Origin: a virus
Length of the DNA stretch: 22,919 nt
IMG/VR virus record: IMGVR_UViG_3300008448_000697
Location: 1-22,919 of that record
Direction: 5' to 3' (one strand)
The notes beneath the pieces are model-generated. The model was not told the DNA's origin and searched no databases. It was given only the letters and a program-made list of their open reading frames with translations. Below, piece by piece: positions 14,601-20,579 of this stretch. A program made the translations under genes and the position numbers. The first letter of the stretch is position 1, and the number at the start of each line of letters is the position of its first letter.

Positions 14601-14836
14601 GGTCGCCGCTTTACAACAAACCTGCAGCGCAACAGTTGCGTGAGCTTCCTGCCGCGCCTTCCACTCGGGGGGTACCAGGGCTCAACCTTGCCCCCAAACC
14701 AGCCGGCCAGCCGGCTGCGTCAAACAACGCCCCTGCAAACCCTTCCGCGCGGTCCCAGTTCCAAGCGCTGTTCCCAAATGACAGCATTAGTGGTCTGGCC
14801 GCGCAGCAGGCACAGCAGCCGCCTGTGCCGCAGTAA
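11654..14836 (+). CDS. Putative large DNA-ejection protein (1060 aa)
   Basis: The longest gene of the window. The N-terminus carries the hexapeptide IPEGFR twice (residues 7-12 and 31-36). A Gly-rich hydrophobic stretch at about 56-102 (such as ALAGMIGGGIAGYYAG) could enter a membrane. The rest is mostly helical with many Ala, Lys and Glu residues, a form shared by T7 gp16-like and P22-like ejection proteins, although no transglycosylase motif is visible. The C-terminus is a Pro/Ala-rich tail ending near ARSQFQALFPNDSISGL. The ATG at 11654 has AGGAA 13 bases upstream and GTGAG closer, a weaker site than its neighbours. Its last 50 bases overlap the oppositely oriented nuclease gene. Host-membrane insertion during DNA entry is inferred from composition and position. 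Confidence 0.6.
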   Translation: MSKDDSIPEGFRSVQKSPLRILTEPFETKPIPEGFRAPSDASPPLLDSAGEAVKGTGQGLLSFGPAVAGAVGGLKLGMATLNPFGALAGMIGGGIAGYYAGQSAEDAYKSFFPEPTNPTLRAYREAGKTFGSSLPASAAVPFLPTMTGNRVSRFVTGIRDAAVRNPKSFQTAEVLAALGSGAGAGIAESTDPGAPGTRLAGEVLGGLVLPSPATLIVSQSGVLADALKRMTGSFSESSREAAAAKRLTQILEEFGEDIPALIRALEADTPIDKLSQPGAKRLTPSSAQKTDSLGLTALESALGQGNKEFLGKVREQGRQSAQAYQLLTDKLKDIGTPESLAMAAKVQEGRFTAMLDKRLEDADKLAALKISKFTKDTPESRQAIGATIKEQTELALRDARDYESSLWKQALSQMSRKPVKMPPGVPLNVVSIPTLAPTSTVKDFMDYTLSIGDAVLEKNTPALVKSIMGKFGVTLNDIKKYKAGRRSEEFALTGEIPARFLPQAKELDLSELVNYRSNLLNEAREAAGKGEAANANFYSTLAQGLTKDLDTVKNPAFDEARAFSKSLNDVFTRSFANTVTGVTGTGAERLPPEILVKRAFGTNADMTAMRMNEIEDAVKFMSTQYDSAVARFGADSPQAAALKPGADVSRAGAASIADAQQRVLRMGAAAAVDTTFDPATGREVTRLNTTKLERFVGENKAMLDQLGLTPDLTDATKAENAFRMVQNENSALMKRAADQYAFGQVLKIGNERPSLAIGSMLGGNNPVRDMKNLVKMAMDSDNPEAAVRGLKHSLYDYAYTKASGSGGKFSPQAFEDAFFKPLGPKQPSVVNVMRANGLMTLTEMKNIKRLIDPMTRIERSMAAGRTLDQIVPGSTAIDDLMQSVIGARIGAAAVPGGPASLIAAQAGSKAVKNIFSKMPGLSTVAVLERAAADPAFAALLLKRAETDKEKIELGRRLHGYLYSAGLNYATYEEPEVAPLPNPRSPLYNKPAAQQLRELPAAPSTRGVPGLNLAPKPAGQPAASNNAPANPSARSQFQALFPNDSISGLAAQQAQQPPVPQ

Positions 14837-15494
14837 GTCTCGCCATCCACTGGGTCTTGAAGTTTCGCCACTCTCGACCCGTGGTGGTGAACTCCTGCGT
14901 GGTGCCATCCTGCACCGCGATCAGTACGGCGCCAAAGTCAATGTTGGTGCCGTGCATCCAGTCATGGGCCGTGGCGTAAGCCGCAAGCTGGTGAAAGTAG
15001 TCGGTGATGTGCTCGTAGCGCTTGGGCTTGACCGACTGCTTGAAGTCCACAATGGCCAGCTTGCCACGGTACGTGGCCACCAAGTCGGTTGAACCCGCGT
15101 ACTGCTGGCCGTAATGCAGCGACACCTCCGAGCCATGAATCTCGGAGATCGCACCGAAGTACCGGTTGGCCATGCGGAACGCCATCTCGTAGCCCCTCAA
15201 GGCCAGCCAGTCAGGGCTCACGGCCCACGGCTCGCCGCTCAAGATGTGCTCCAGCGCCAGGTGCATGTGCGTGCCCACGTGCGCCGCTTCCCCTTTTTGT
15301 CGATCGGCCTCCGCCTGGCCAACCCTGTCCGCCCATTCCTTGAGCGCCGCTTTGTCCTTGGTGCGGTCCAAGATGGTTGTCACCGATGGGACACGGCTGC
15401 CGTCCGGCAGTGCGTACATGCGGCCGGTGGGCGCGTCGATGCGCTCGAGCTTTTTGTAGTCAAAGCTCTTTGACCAAGGGATTAGATGAGCCAT
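14787..15494 (-). CDS. PD-(D/E)XK exonuclease (RecB/Cas4/MGME1-like)
   Basis: The 235-residue product has the ordered motifs of the RecB-type nuclease fold. These are VPSVTTIL (35-42), GTHMHLALEH with H78 (74-83), E123 in GSEVSLHYG, and catalytic D137 in AGSTDLVA. D150 and K152 follow in IVDFKQS, and Q169/Y173 in YFHQLAAYA. The family degrades or trims DNA ends using Mg2+. Phage members act in replication, recombination or host-DNA breakdown. The gene starts 13 bases inside the end of the upstream helicase gene on the same strand, so the two are probably co-translated and may work together. Its 3' end overlaps the end of the large ejection-protein gene by 50 bases. No Cas1/Cas2 or iron-sulfur cysteine cluster is visible, so a CRISPR adaptation role is not supported. 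Confidence 0.92.
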   Translation of the reverse strand: MAHLIPWSKSFDYKKLERIDAPTGRMYALPDGSRVPSVTTILDRTKDKAALKEWADRVGQAEADRQKGEAAHVGTHMHLALEHILSGEPWAVSPDWLALRGYEMAFRMANRYFGAISEIHGSEVSLHYGQQYAGSTDLVATYRGKLAIVDFKQSVKPKRYEHITDYFHQLAAYATAHDWMHGTNIDFGAVLIAVQDGTTQEFTTTGREWRNFKTQWMARLTAAQAAAVPAARPDH

Positions 15495-16933
15495 TGTTTG
15501 AAGTCCTCTCCCAGCACTTGGGTTGCGATGTCGATCTTGCTGCGCAGTGCCTTGACGATCTTCTCGTCTACGGTGCCGACGGCAATCAGGTCAATGTAGG
15601 TCACGTTCTTGGTCTGGCCAATGCGGTGTGCGCGGTCCTCGGACTGCAGGCGTTTTTCCAGGTCGAAGCTGTTGCTGTAGTAGACCATCGTGTGCGCGGC
15701 CGTGAGGGTCAGGCCATAGCCGCCTGTGCTCGGGTTGCCCACGAAAAAGCGCAGCTCGCTGTCCATGTTTTGGAAGTCGTCAACGATGCGCTGGCGCTCC
15801 TCTGACACCGTGTCCCCGTAGTAGGTGGCCACGCTGTTCATGCCGTACTCTTTGGCCAAGGCCAGCTTGATGGCCTCGATGTCGTGCCGGTAGTTGGCCC
15901 AGATGATGAGCTTGCCATCTGTTTCCTCTACGACAGCCAGCAGCTCTTCCAGGCGCTTGTTGGGCAGCTCAATGATGGTGCCGTCGTCCAGCTTGGCATG
16001 GCCACACACGATTTGATGCAGGCGCATGAGCTGTGTCAGGGCGTTGACCGTGCTGATCAGGCCGCCGTCGATCTGCGCCATGGCGTAGGCCTTCATCTCG
16101 TTGTAGGCCTTCACCTGCTCAGGCGTCAGGTCCACTTCGCGCTTGACGTAGAGCTTGTCCGGCAGGTCCAAGCACTCCTCTTTTTTGACCCGATAGGCAA
16201 AGCGATCAAGCTTTTCCTTGAGCTCGTCCAAGCGTCGGTAGCCTACGATCTGCTTGAAGCTGTGGGTATTGAGCTGGCGCTCCACGGTGACGCAGTAGCG
16301 GGCCTGGAACACGTAGAAGCTGCTGACGTTCAGGCAGCCGTCTGACAGGAAGGCGCACTGCTGGTACAGGTCCATCGGGCTCTTGGTGACCGGGGAGCCC
16401 GTGAGGATGCGCCGGAACCGCGCGCCACGGCCCACCTTCTCGGTATTCTTGCTTCGAGCTGAGCTGTGCGTCTTGATGGTGGTGCTCTCGTCAATCGCCA
16501 TCATGGCGTCGTGCACCAGCAAGAAACGCTTGGCAAAGGCGGTGCCCTTGGCCGTGCTAAAGGCCTCGACGTTCATGACCAGGATTTTGAGGTCCTCTGT
16601 CACGGTGAACAGCTCGTCCAGGGCCTGCTGCTCGGCCTTACGGGGCGACGGGTTCCAGATCGCCATGCGGTAGACAATGTGGTCGGGCAAGTGCTTGGGG
16701 ATTTCGGTGTTAAACCAGTTGCGGTAAACGCCCTTGGGTGCCACGATCAAAAACCCGTTGATCTTGCCCTTGTCGTAGAGCATGGCCACGTTGTTGATGA
16801 GCATGAAGCTCTTGCCCGTGCCCATATCGGCAAACAAAGCGGCTACAGGGTATTCCCAGAAGCGCTCGAGGTAAGCCTGTTGATGGACAAACGGCTTGTT
16901 TTTAAACGGGTAGGTCGATAAAAATTGATTCAT
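15482..16933 (-). CDS. SNF2-type superfamily 2 DNA helicase/translocase
   Basis: With the ATG at 16933 the protein has 483 residues and all superfamily 2 motifs. Motif I is ADMGTGKS (35-42), motif II IDEST (147-151, a DEST form instead of DEAH) and motif III LTGSP (177-181). Motif IV lies in KLIIWANYRHD (341-351), motif V in GGYGLTLTAAH (404-414), and motif VI is QSEDRAHRIGQ (430-440), the hallmark of SNF2 proteins. It is expected to use ATP to move along double-stranded DNA and remodel DNA-protein complexes or fork structures. An in-frame ATG at 17017 exists, but the 28 extra codons lie over the divergent control region and show no conserved character. The later start gives the usual phage form, and AGAAAGA precedes it. 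The nuclease gene overlaps its end, which suggests a coupled helicase-nuclease pair. Confidence 0.94.
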   Translation of the reverse strand: MNQFLSTYPFKNKPFVHQQAYLERFWEYPVAALFADMGTGKSFMLINNVAMLYDKGKINGFLIVAPKGVYRNWFNTEIPKHLPDHIVYRMAIWNPSPRKAEQQALDELFTVTEDLKILVMNVEAFSTAKGTAFAKRFLLVHDAMMAIDESTTIKTHSSARSKNTEKVGRGARFRRILTGSPVTKSPMDLYQQCAFLSDGCLNVSSFYVFQARYCVTVERQLNTHSFKQIVGYRRLDELKEKLDRFAYRVKKEECLDLPDKLYVKREVDLTPEQVKAYNEMKAYAMAQIDGGLISTVNALTQLMRLHQIVCGHAKLDDGTIIELPNKRLEELLAVVEETDGKLIIWANYRHDIEAIKLALAKEYGMNSVATYYGDTVSEERQRIVDDFQNMDSELRFFVGNPSTGGYGLTLTAAHTMVYYSNSFDLEKRLQSEDRAHRIGQTKNVTYIDLIAVGTVDEKIVKALRSKIDIATQVLGEDFKQWLI

Positions 16934-17017
16934 GATGTCTATCTTTCTGGCAGGGGTTGCGTTTCCCTGAAAATGTAGTGTACACTGGCCCCTCGAATTC
17001 AGAAAGGAGAAATTCAC
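16934..17017. promoter_or_regulatory. Divergent control region with a 10-bp palindrome
   Basis: This 84-base gap separates the minus-strand helicase gene from the plus-strand replication genes, so promoters for both directions should lie here. AGTGTACACT (16977-16986) is a perfect inverted repeat. In the plus direction TACACT could serve as a -10 element with TTGCGT (16957-16962) as a weak -35 at 18 bases. Because the palindrome reads the same on both strands, TACACT also faces the helicase. A repressor or activator site is plausible. The plus gene has AAAGGAGA (17003-17010), flanked by GAATT/AATTC, which could place the ribosome-binding site in the loop of a weak hairpin. The promoter assignments are inferred. 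Confidence 0.45.
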
Positions 17018-17362
17018 GTGCCCAAGGTTTACGTTGTCTCAGAGACTACGCAACACAACATTGCAAGCGCTCTGGACTATGGCCAGATCGAAACTATTCT
17101 GCCGCCCAATGCGCAGATAGCATTCTCTGTTGTGCCGACAGTCCGCCGCATCCAGCGCAAGTTGGAGAAATTTACCGATGAGGACTTCTTGCTCCTCATT
17201 GGTGACCCATCTGCCATAGGCATTGCCTGTGCAGTAGCTGCCAGTAAAAACAATGGCCGCTTTAAGTGTCTCAAGTGGGACAAGCGCGAACGCCGCTACA
17301 TTCCGCTGGAGGTTGATTTGTTCAAGAAAGGAGAAAGTGATGAGTCTTACGAATTTATTTGA
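17018..17362 (+). CDS. Conserved phage protein of unknown function (114 aa)
   Basis: The GTG start is set by the strong AAAGGAGA site seven bases upstream; no better ATG lies near. The product begins MPKVYVVSETTQHNIASALD, has a central DEDFLLLIGDPSAIGIACAVAA stretch in which GDPSAIG could form a loop between a strand and a helix, and ends with NNGRFKCLKWDKRERRYIPL followed by an acidic tail. The alternating pattern is that of a small alpha/beta protein, but no nucleotide-binding or catalytic motif can be claimed. I believe similar proteins often open early replication clusters of aquatic phages. It is the first gene of the rightward replication unit and overlaps the next gene by 23 bases. Confidence 0.85.
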   Translation: MPKVYVVSETTQHNIASALDYGQIETILPPNAQIAFSVVPTVRRIQRKLEKFTDEDFLLLIGDPSAIGIACAVAASKNNGRFKCLKWDKRERRYIPLEVDLFKKGESDESYEFI

Positions 17363-17894
17363 GGATGACGCAGGTGCCTTGAAGGTATCTGACGATCAGG
17401 TATCTGGTATCGCCGGTCTTGCCCGTCGTGCCAAGCTCTTGGAGAAAGAGATTGCTGACATGGAAGAGGTGCTTAAAGAGCGCTCTGAACAGTACCGCAA
17501 GCTCACCGAGCAGACCATTCCCGAGGCCATGGCCGAGACAGGCATGAAGAAGTTTGTGATGGAGGATGGCTCGTCCATTGACATCAAGCCGTACTACGGT
17601 GCAAGCATCCCTAAAGCCCGTCAGGCAGAAGCGTACCAGTGGCTGCGCGATCACCAGTCTGACGACATCATTAAGAACACCATCAGCGTCCGCTTTGGGC
17701 GCGGTGAAGACGAGCTCTCTGCCCGTCTGCTGAATCTCCTGGGCGAGCAAGGCTACCCTGCCGAGCAAGCACAGAAGATAGAACCCCAGACCCTCAAGGC
17801 CTGGGTCAAGGAACGTGTCGAGAAGGGTCAGCCCGTTGACACAGAACTTTTTGGCGTATTTATTGGCCAAAAAGCCATCATCAAATCAAACTGA
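17340..17894 (+). CDS. Coiled-coil replication-region protein, Gp157-like layout
   Basis: The ATG at 17340 is preferred to an upstream in-frame ATG (17253) because AAAGGAG (17327-17333) lies six bases before it and the conserved-looking sequence starts there. The 184-residue product has a coiled coil at about 27-60 (RRAKLLEKEIADMEEVLKER) and then a 'MAETGMKKFVMEDGSSIDIK' element at 63-82. In layout (long helix, then a Gly-Lys-containing beta hairpin with a small variable end) this resembles Siphovirus Gp157-type proteins. Those are found beside SSB and recombination genes. The remaining half, with FGRGEDELSARLLNLLG and a final VFIGQKAIIKSN, is not recognised. It overlaps the end of the preceding gene and lies 17 bases before the candidate SSB. 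An accessory role for single-strand DNA handling is inferred. Confidence 0.8.
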   Translation: MSLTNLFEDDAGALKVSDDQVSGIAGLARRAKLLEKEIADMEEVLKERSEQYRKLTEQTIPEAMAETGMKKFVMEDGSSIDIKPYYGASIPKARQAEAYQWLRDHQSDDIIKNTISVRFGRGEDELSARLLNLLGEQGYPAEQAQKIEPQTLKAWVKERVEKGQPVDTELFGVFIGQKAIIKSN

Positions 17895-17911
17895 AACAAG
17901 GAAAACGAACC

Positions 17912-18685
17912 ATGGCTAAGACCGAAATTGCAGCACAACAGGCCAGCACTGCACTGGCAATCATGAGCGACCTGGAGCAAGACGCAGGCGCGGGCTTTGA
18001 CGGCATGACCCAAGAGGACTATGCGCTGCCCTTCTTGCGACTGCTTACCAACGTCAGCCCAGAAGTGGGCGAAATTGACGGCGCACTGCCCGGCATGCTG
18101 CTCAACAGCGTGACAGGCGAGCTGTTTGACGGCAAGCGCGGTATCACCGTTGTGCCATGCGCCTATGTGCGCCAGTACATTGAGTGGGCACCTCGCGGCC
18201 AAGGCAGCGGCGCACCTGTGCACATCTACCCTGCTACCAGCGACATCCTGTCCCAGACCCACAAGGAACCTGGCGACAACAAGGACTACCTGGACAACGG
18301 CAACTACATCGAGAACACTGCGAACTACTACGTGATGATCATCAGCGACGCGGGCACTCCCGAACCTGCTTTGATCACCATGAAGTCCACGCAGCTCAAG
18401 AAGAGCCGCAAGTGGAATTCCATGATGCAGTCTGTCAAAGTGCAGGGCAAGAACGGCCTGTTCACGCCCCCTATGTACAGCCAGCTGTACAAGCTGACTA
18501 CCGTGGCCGAGTCTAACGACAAGGGCAAGTGGTTTGGCTGGGAAGTCGAGCGCACTGGCCCTGTGGAGTCCACAGACATTTACAATGCCGCTAAATCATT
18601 TGCGCAATCAGTCGGCGCGGGTGACGTGAAAGTGAAGCACGAAAGCGAAACTGGTGCGGCTGGCAATAACGCTGCACCGTTCTGA
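17912..18685 (+). CDS. Candidate single-strand DNA-binding protein
   Basis: AAGGA precedes the ATG. The 257-residue product has an N-terminal segment ending in GFDGMTQEDYALPFLRLLTN and a mixed beta core with GITVVPCAYVRQYIEWAPRG (about 77-96) and TANYYVMIISDAG. Lysine-rich strands follow (KSTQLKKSRKWNSMM), as well as FTPPMYSQLYKLTTV and WFGWEVERTG. It ends in a disordered tail terminating Ala-Ala-Pro-Phe. Many SSBs end in a Pro-Phe that docks partner proteins, though here the tail has little acidic charge. The beta core with scattered aromatic and basic residues, plus the place between a Gp157-like gene and a primase, support a gp2.5-like SSB role. I have no diagnostic motif for an OB fold, so this is a moderate inference. 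It could instead be another conserved replication accessory protein. Confidence 0.5.
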   Translation: MAKTEIAAQQASTALAIMSDLEQDAGAGFDGMTQEDYALPFLRLLTNVSPEVGEIDGALPGMLLNSVTGELFDGKRGITVVPCAYVRQYIEWAPRGQGSGAPVHIYPATSDILSQTHKEPGDNKDYLDNGNYIENTANYYVMIISDAGTPEPALITMKSTQLKKSRKWNSMMQSVKVQGKNGLFTPPMYSQLYKLTTVAESNDKGKWFGWEVERTGPVESTDIYNAAKSFAQSVGAGDVKVKHESETGAAGNNAAPF

Positions 18686-18702
18686 TTTTCGGGGCCGAAA
18701 AT
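18685..18702 (+). other. Inverted repeat at the SSB-candidate stop codon
   Basis: ATTTTCGG and CCGAAAAT form a perfect 8-base inverted repeat with two bases between; its first base is the last base of the TGA. A stem with a GGGG-centred loop is possible. No run of T follows, so it is not a standard terminator; it may be a processing or stability element. Confidence 0.5.
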
Positions 18703-18808
18703 GTTCGGGAGACTGATAGTTGATGCACGCCAGGTAGCTCCTGGCGGGCAGTCTACGGGTACCCCTTCCGGCTTGAGTAGGCCCCACCTCACTAGAAAGA
18801 AGAAATGA
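18701..18808 (+). CDS. Possible 35-aa ORF between SSB candidate and primase
   Basis: An ATG at 18701 opens a frame that ends in a TGA overlapping the primase start (ATGA at 18805-18808), the same junction used elsewhere in this genome. The peptide starts MFGRLIVDARQVAPGGQSTG and ends in HLTRKKK. Against it, there is no good Shine-Dalgarno, and codons such as AGA, AGG and ATA are unlike the neighbouring genes. The same bases also hold strong RNA stems. It is either a tiny coupled gene or a chance frame through a structured RNA. Confidence 0.3.
   Translation: MFGRLIVDARQVAPGGQSTGTPSGLSRPHLTRKKK
18707..18785 (+). ncRNA. Structured intergenic RNA element (unclassified)
   Basis: Several complementary pairs nest in this gap. 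CGCCAGG (18728-18734) pairs with CCTGGCG (18740-18746) around the loop TAGCT. AGACTG (18710-18715) and CAGTCT (18749-18754) enclose it. GGGTACCC (18758-18765) is self-complementary. GGGGCC (18691-18696) could pair with GGCCCC (18780-18785) around the whole. The nested exact pairs are more than one expects by chance in so short a gap. No tRNA features, ribozyme core or T-tract are seen. Possible roles are leader regulation of primase translation, RNA processing or a small RNA; none is proved. Confidence 0.35.
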
Positions 18809-20337
18809 CTGACATCACTCGGTTCAAGGCGATTTTTTCCGGCCTGGACATCGCTTATGGAACATACAAAATTGAGTCATCCCGTGGAGACGGAAAACAG
18901 GCAGGCAAGGCCGTCGTGGTGCGCAAGCCACCGACTGACGACTTGTGGGTCAAACACCTTGAAGGCGCTGAGCCGAGTCTGGGAATTATCCCGATCCGGG
19001 CGGATAACTCCTGTATCTGGGGCTGTATTGACATTGACCAGTATCCACTGGACCACACGGGACTGATCAAGAAGGTCCGCAGCCTGGAGCTGCCGATGGT
19101 GGTGTGCCGCAGCAAGTCTGGTGGCGCACACGTCTTCCTCTTCACCAAAGAGCCGATCCCCGCTGGTGAGATGCAGCGGTTCCTCAAAGCCTGTGCTGCC
19201 CTGCTGGGCGAAGCGGGTCGCGAGATATTCCCCAAGCAAGCTGAGATTTTGGTCGACCGTGGCGACACGGGCAACTTTCTGAACCTGCCGTACTTTGGCG
19301 GGGACATGTCCACCCGGTACGCCATCAAGGATGATGGCTCGGCCGCAACCCTCGAAGAGTTCTACGCGCTCTACGACCAGTGGGTCCAAGGTCCCGATCT
19401 GAAATTCCCCGAAGAGCCCAAAGCGCCTGATCACCCGATCAAGGATGGCCCGCCCTGCTTGCAGGCACTGTGCGCCCAAGGCGTGCCCGAAGGCACCCGC
19501 AACAACGCGCTCTTCAACATCGGCATCTACCTCAAGAAGGTCATCCCCATCCACTGGGACGACGCACTGGTGGAGCACAACCTCAAGTACGTTTCCCCGC
19601 CGCTGCCCAACAACGAGGTGCAAATCCTGGTCAAGCAGTTGCACAAGAAAGATTACCGCTACAAGTGCAAGGACGCCCCGCTCAACAGCTTTTGCAACAG
19701 CGGCCTTTGCAGGACACGCAAACACGGGATCGGGGCCCACGGGCCTGACTCCCCGCAGATGTCCTCGCTGTCCAAGTACAACTCCGAGCCGCCGCTCTGG
19801 TTCTTGGACATCAACGGCAAGCGCATAGAGCTGGACACAGAAAGCCTCTTTGCCCAAGCAGCATTCCAAAAGGCCTGCGTCGAGAAGCTCAACCTGCTGC
19901 CGCCCACGCTGCGCAAGCAGGACTGGGAGCTGATGCTCAACGCGCTGCTCAAGGAAATGGTCGAGACCGAGCAGATCACCGAGGCGTCCGAAGACACCAG
20001 CATCACTGGGCGCTTCACGGACATGCTGGAAGAGTTCTGCACACACCTGCAGCAAGCCATGGATCGCGACGAAATCCTCATGGGCCGCCCTTGGACGGAT
20101 GACGAAGAGGCCAAGACCTACTTCCGCATGAAGGACCTGGAAGCGCACCTGCTGCGCAACAACTTCAAGGGCATGACCCATCCCAAGATGGCGCAGCGCC
20201 TGCGCGACATGGGTGGCGAGCCCATATCACTGTTCCTCAAGGGCCGCACTGCCCGCTGCTGGCGCATCCCGCGCTTCAGCCGTCAAGACGCCCCGTTTGA
20301 TACGCCCGAGCAACGAACCCAAGGGAGCCCATTCTGA
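18805..20337 (+). CDS. Archaeo-eukaryotic-type primase (AEP superfamily, TOTE-like) with zinc motif
   Basis: The 510-residue product has the AEP active-site order. The acidic pair D76/D78 lies in WGCIDIDQY, H109 in SKSGGAHVFLF (103-113), and there is a third motif around GDTGNFLNLPYFGG (153-166). These residues bind metal and nucleotide for primer or short-chain synthesis. A region with GVPEGTRNNALFNIGIYLKK (226-245) resembles the helical linker of primases. C288, C297, C302 and H307 form a likely zinc site. A possible winged-helix end is seen at about 440-495 (LRDMGGEP ... RCWRIPRFS). No helicase domain is fused. The ATG at 18805 is preceded by AGAAAGAAGAA, and the stop overlaps the next gene by one base. 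It should initiate DNA synthesis for the downstream family A polymerase. Other AEP types are possible, but not DnaG. Confidence 0.87.
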   Translation: MTDITRFKAIFSGLDIAYGTYKIESSRGDGKQAGKAVVVRKPPTDDLWVKHLEGAEPSLGIIPIRADNSCIWGCIDIDQYPLDHTGLIKKVRSLELPMVVCRSKSGGAHVFLFTKEPIPAGEMQRFLKACAALLGEAGREIFPKQAEILVDRGDTGNFLNLPYFGGDMSTRYAIKDDGSAATLEEFYALYDQWVQGPDLKFPEEPKAPDHPIKDGPPCLQALCAQGVPEGTRNNALFNIGIYLKKVIPIHWDDALVEHNLKYVSPPLPNNEVQILVKQLHKKDYRYKCKDAPLNSFCNSGLCRTRKHGIGAHGPDSPQMSSLSKYNSEPPLWFLDINGKRIELDTESLFAQAAFQKACVEKLNLLPPTLRKQDWELMLNALLKEMVETEQITEASEDTSITGRFTDMLEEFCTHLQQAMDRDEILMGRPWTDDEEAKTYFRMKDLEAHLLRNNFKGMTHPKMAQRLRDMGGEPISLFLKGRTARCWRIPRFSRQDAPFDTPEQRTQGSPF

Positions 20338-20579
20338 TGCTGAAAATTGACGGACACGACAACGCGATTCTTGGCCCCGCCATGATCTGGAGGGGCAACA
20401 CCACGGTGGACGTCTTGGTTTATGACGCAGAGGTCATCCGAGACAACCTTGTCAAAGAGGGCATGGACCGTGAAGAGGCACGCGAATACATTGAGTTCAA
20501 CATCGAGGGCGCATACGTTGGTGAGCACACCCCTGTGTTGGTTTGGCCAGACGACGAGTGGGACCTGGAGCAAGAATGA
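20337..20579 (+). CDS. Conserved small acidic protein of unknown function (80 aa)
   Basis: The ATG overlaps the primase TGA (TGATG) and has AAGGGAG nine bases upstream. The product begins MLKIDGHDNAILGPAMIWRG, followed by VDVLVYDAEVIRDNLVKEGM and the phrase EEAREYIEFNIEGAYVGEHT, then PVLVW and an acidic tail. 'YDAE.I...L...GM..EEA.EY..FNIEGAYVG..TP' is, from memory, a signature of a small family in phages and bacteria with no known activity. It resembles a compact alpha/beta domain with an invariant-looking FN-GA-VG-TP. Its stop overlaps the start of the UvrD-type helicase gene (ATGA), so it is cotranslated with primase and helicase. A role as a replication accessory protein is a guess from position. 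Confidence 0.85.
   Translation: MLKIDGHDNAILGPAMIWRGNTTVDVLVYDAEVIRDNLVKEGMDREEAREYIEFNIEGAYVGEHTPVLVWPDDEWDLEQE

Noticed and set aside
14787-15494. Cas4 and CRISPR association of the PD-(D/E)XK nuclease
   Set aside because: No cysteine cluster, no Cas1/Cas2 and no repeat-spacer array in the window; phage exonuclease is the simpler reading.
16934-17017. 28-codon N-terminal extension of the SNF2 helicase from an ATG at 17017
   Set aside because: It would cover the whole divergent control region; the extension has no patterned sequence, and the ATG at 16933 gives the normal beginning.
18685-18804. tRNA or known ribozyme in the gap before the primase
   Set aside because: No T-loop, anticodon arm or hammerhead core can be fitted to the stems seen.
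18877-20181. 434-codon open frame on the minus strand opposite the primase gene
   Set aside because: The plus frame has clear AEP motifs, a zinc motif and coupled neighbours; the antisense frame is a by-product of codon bias and shows no domain.
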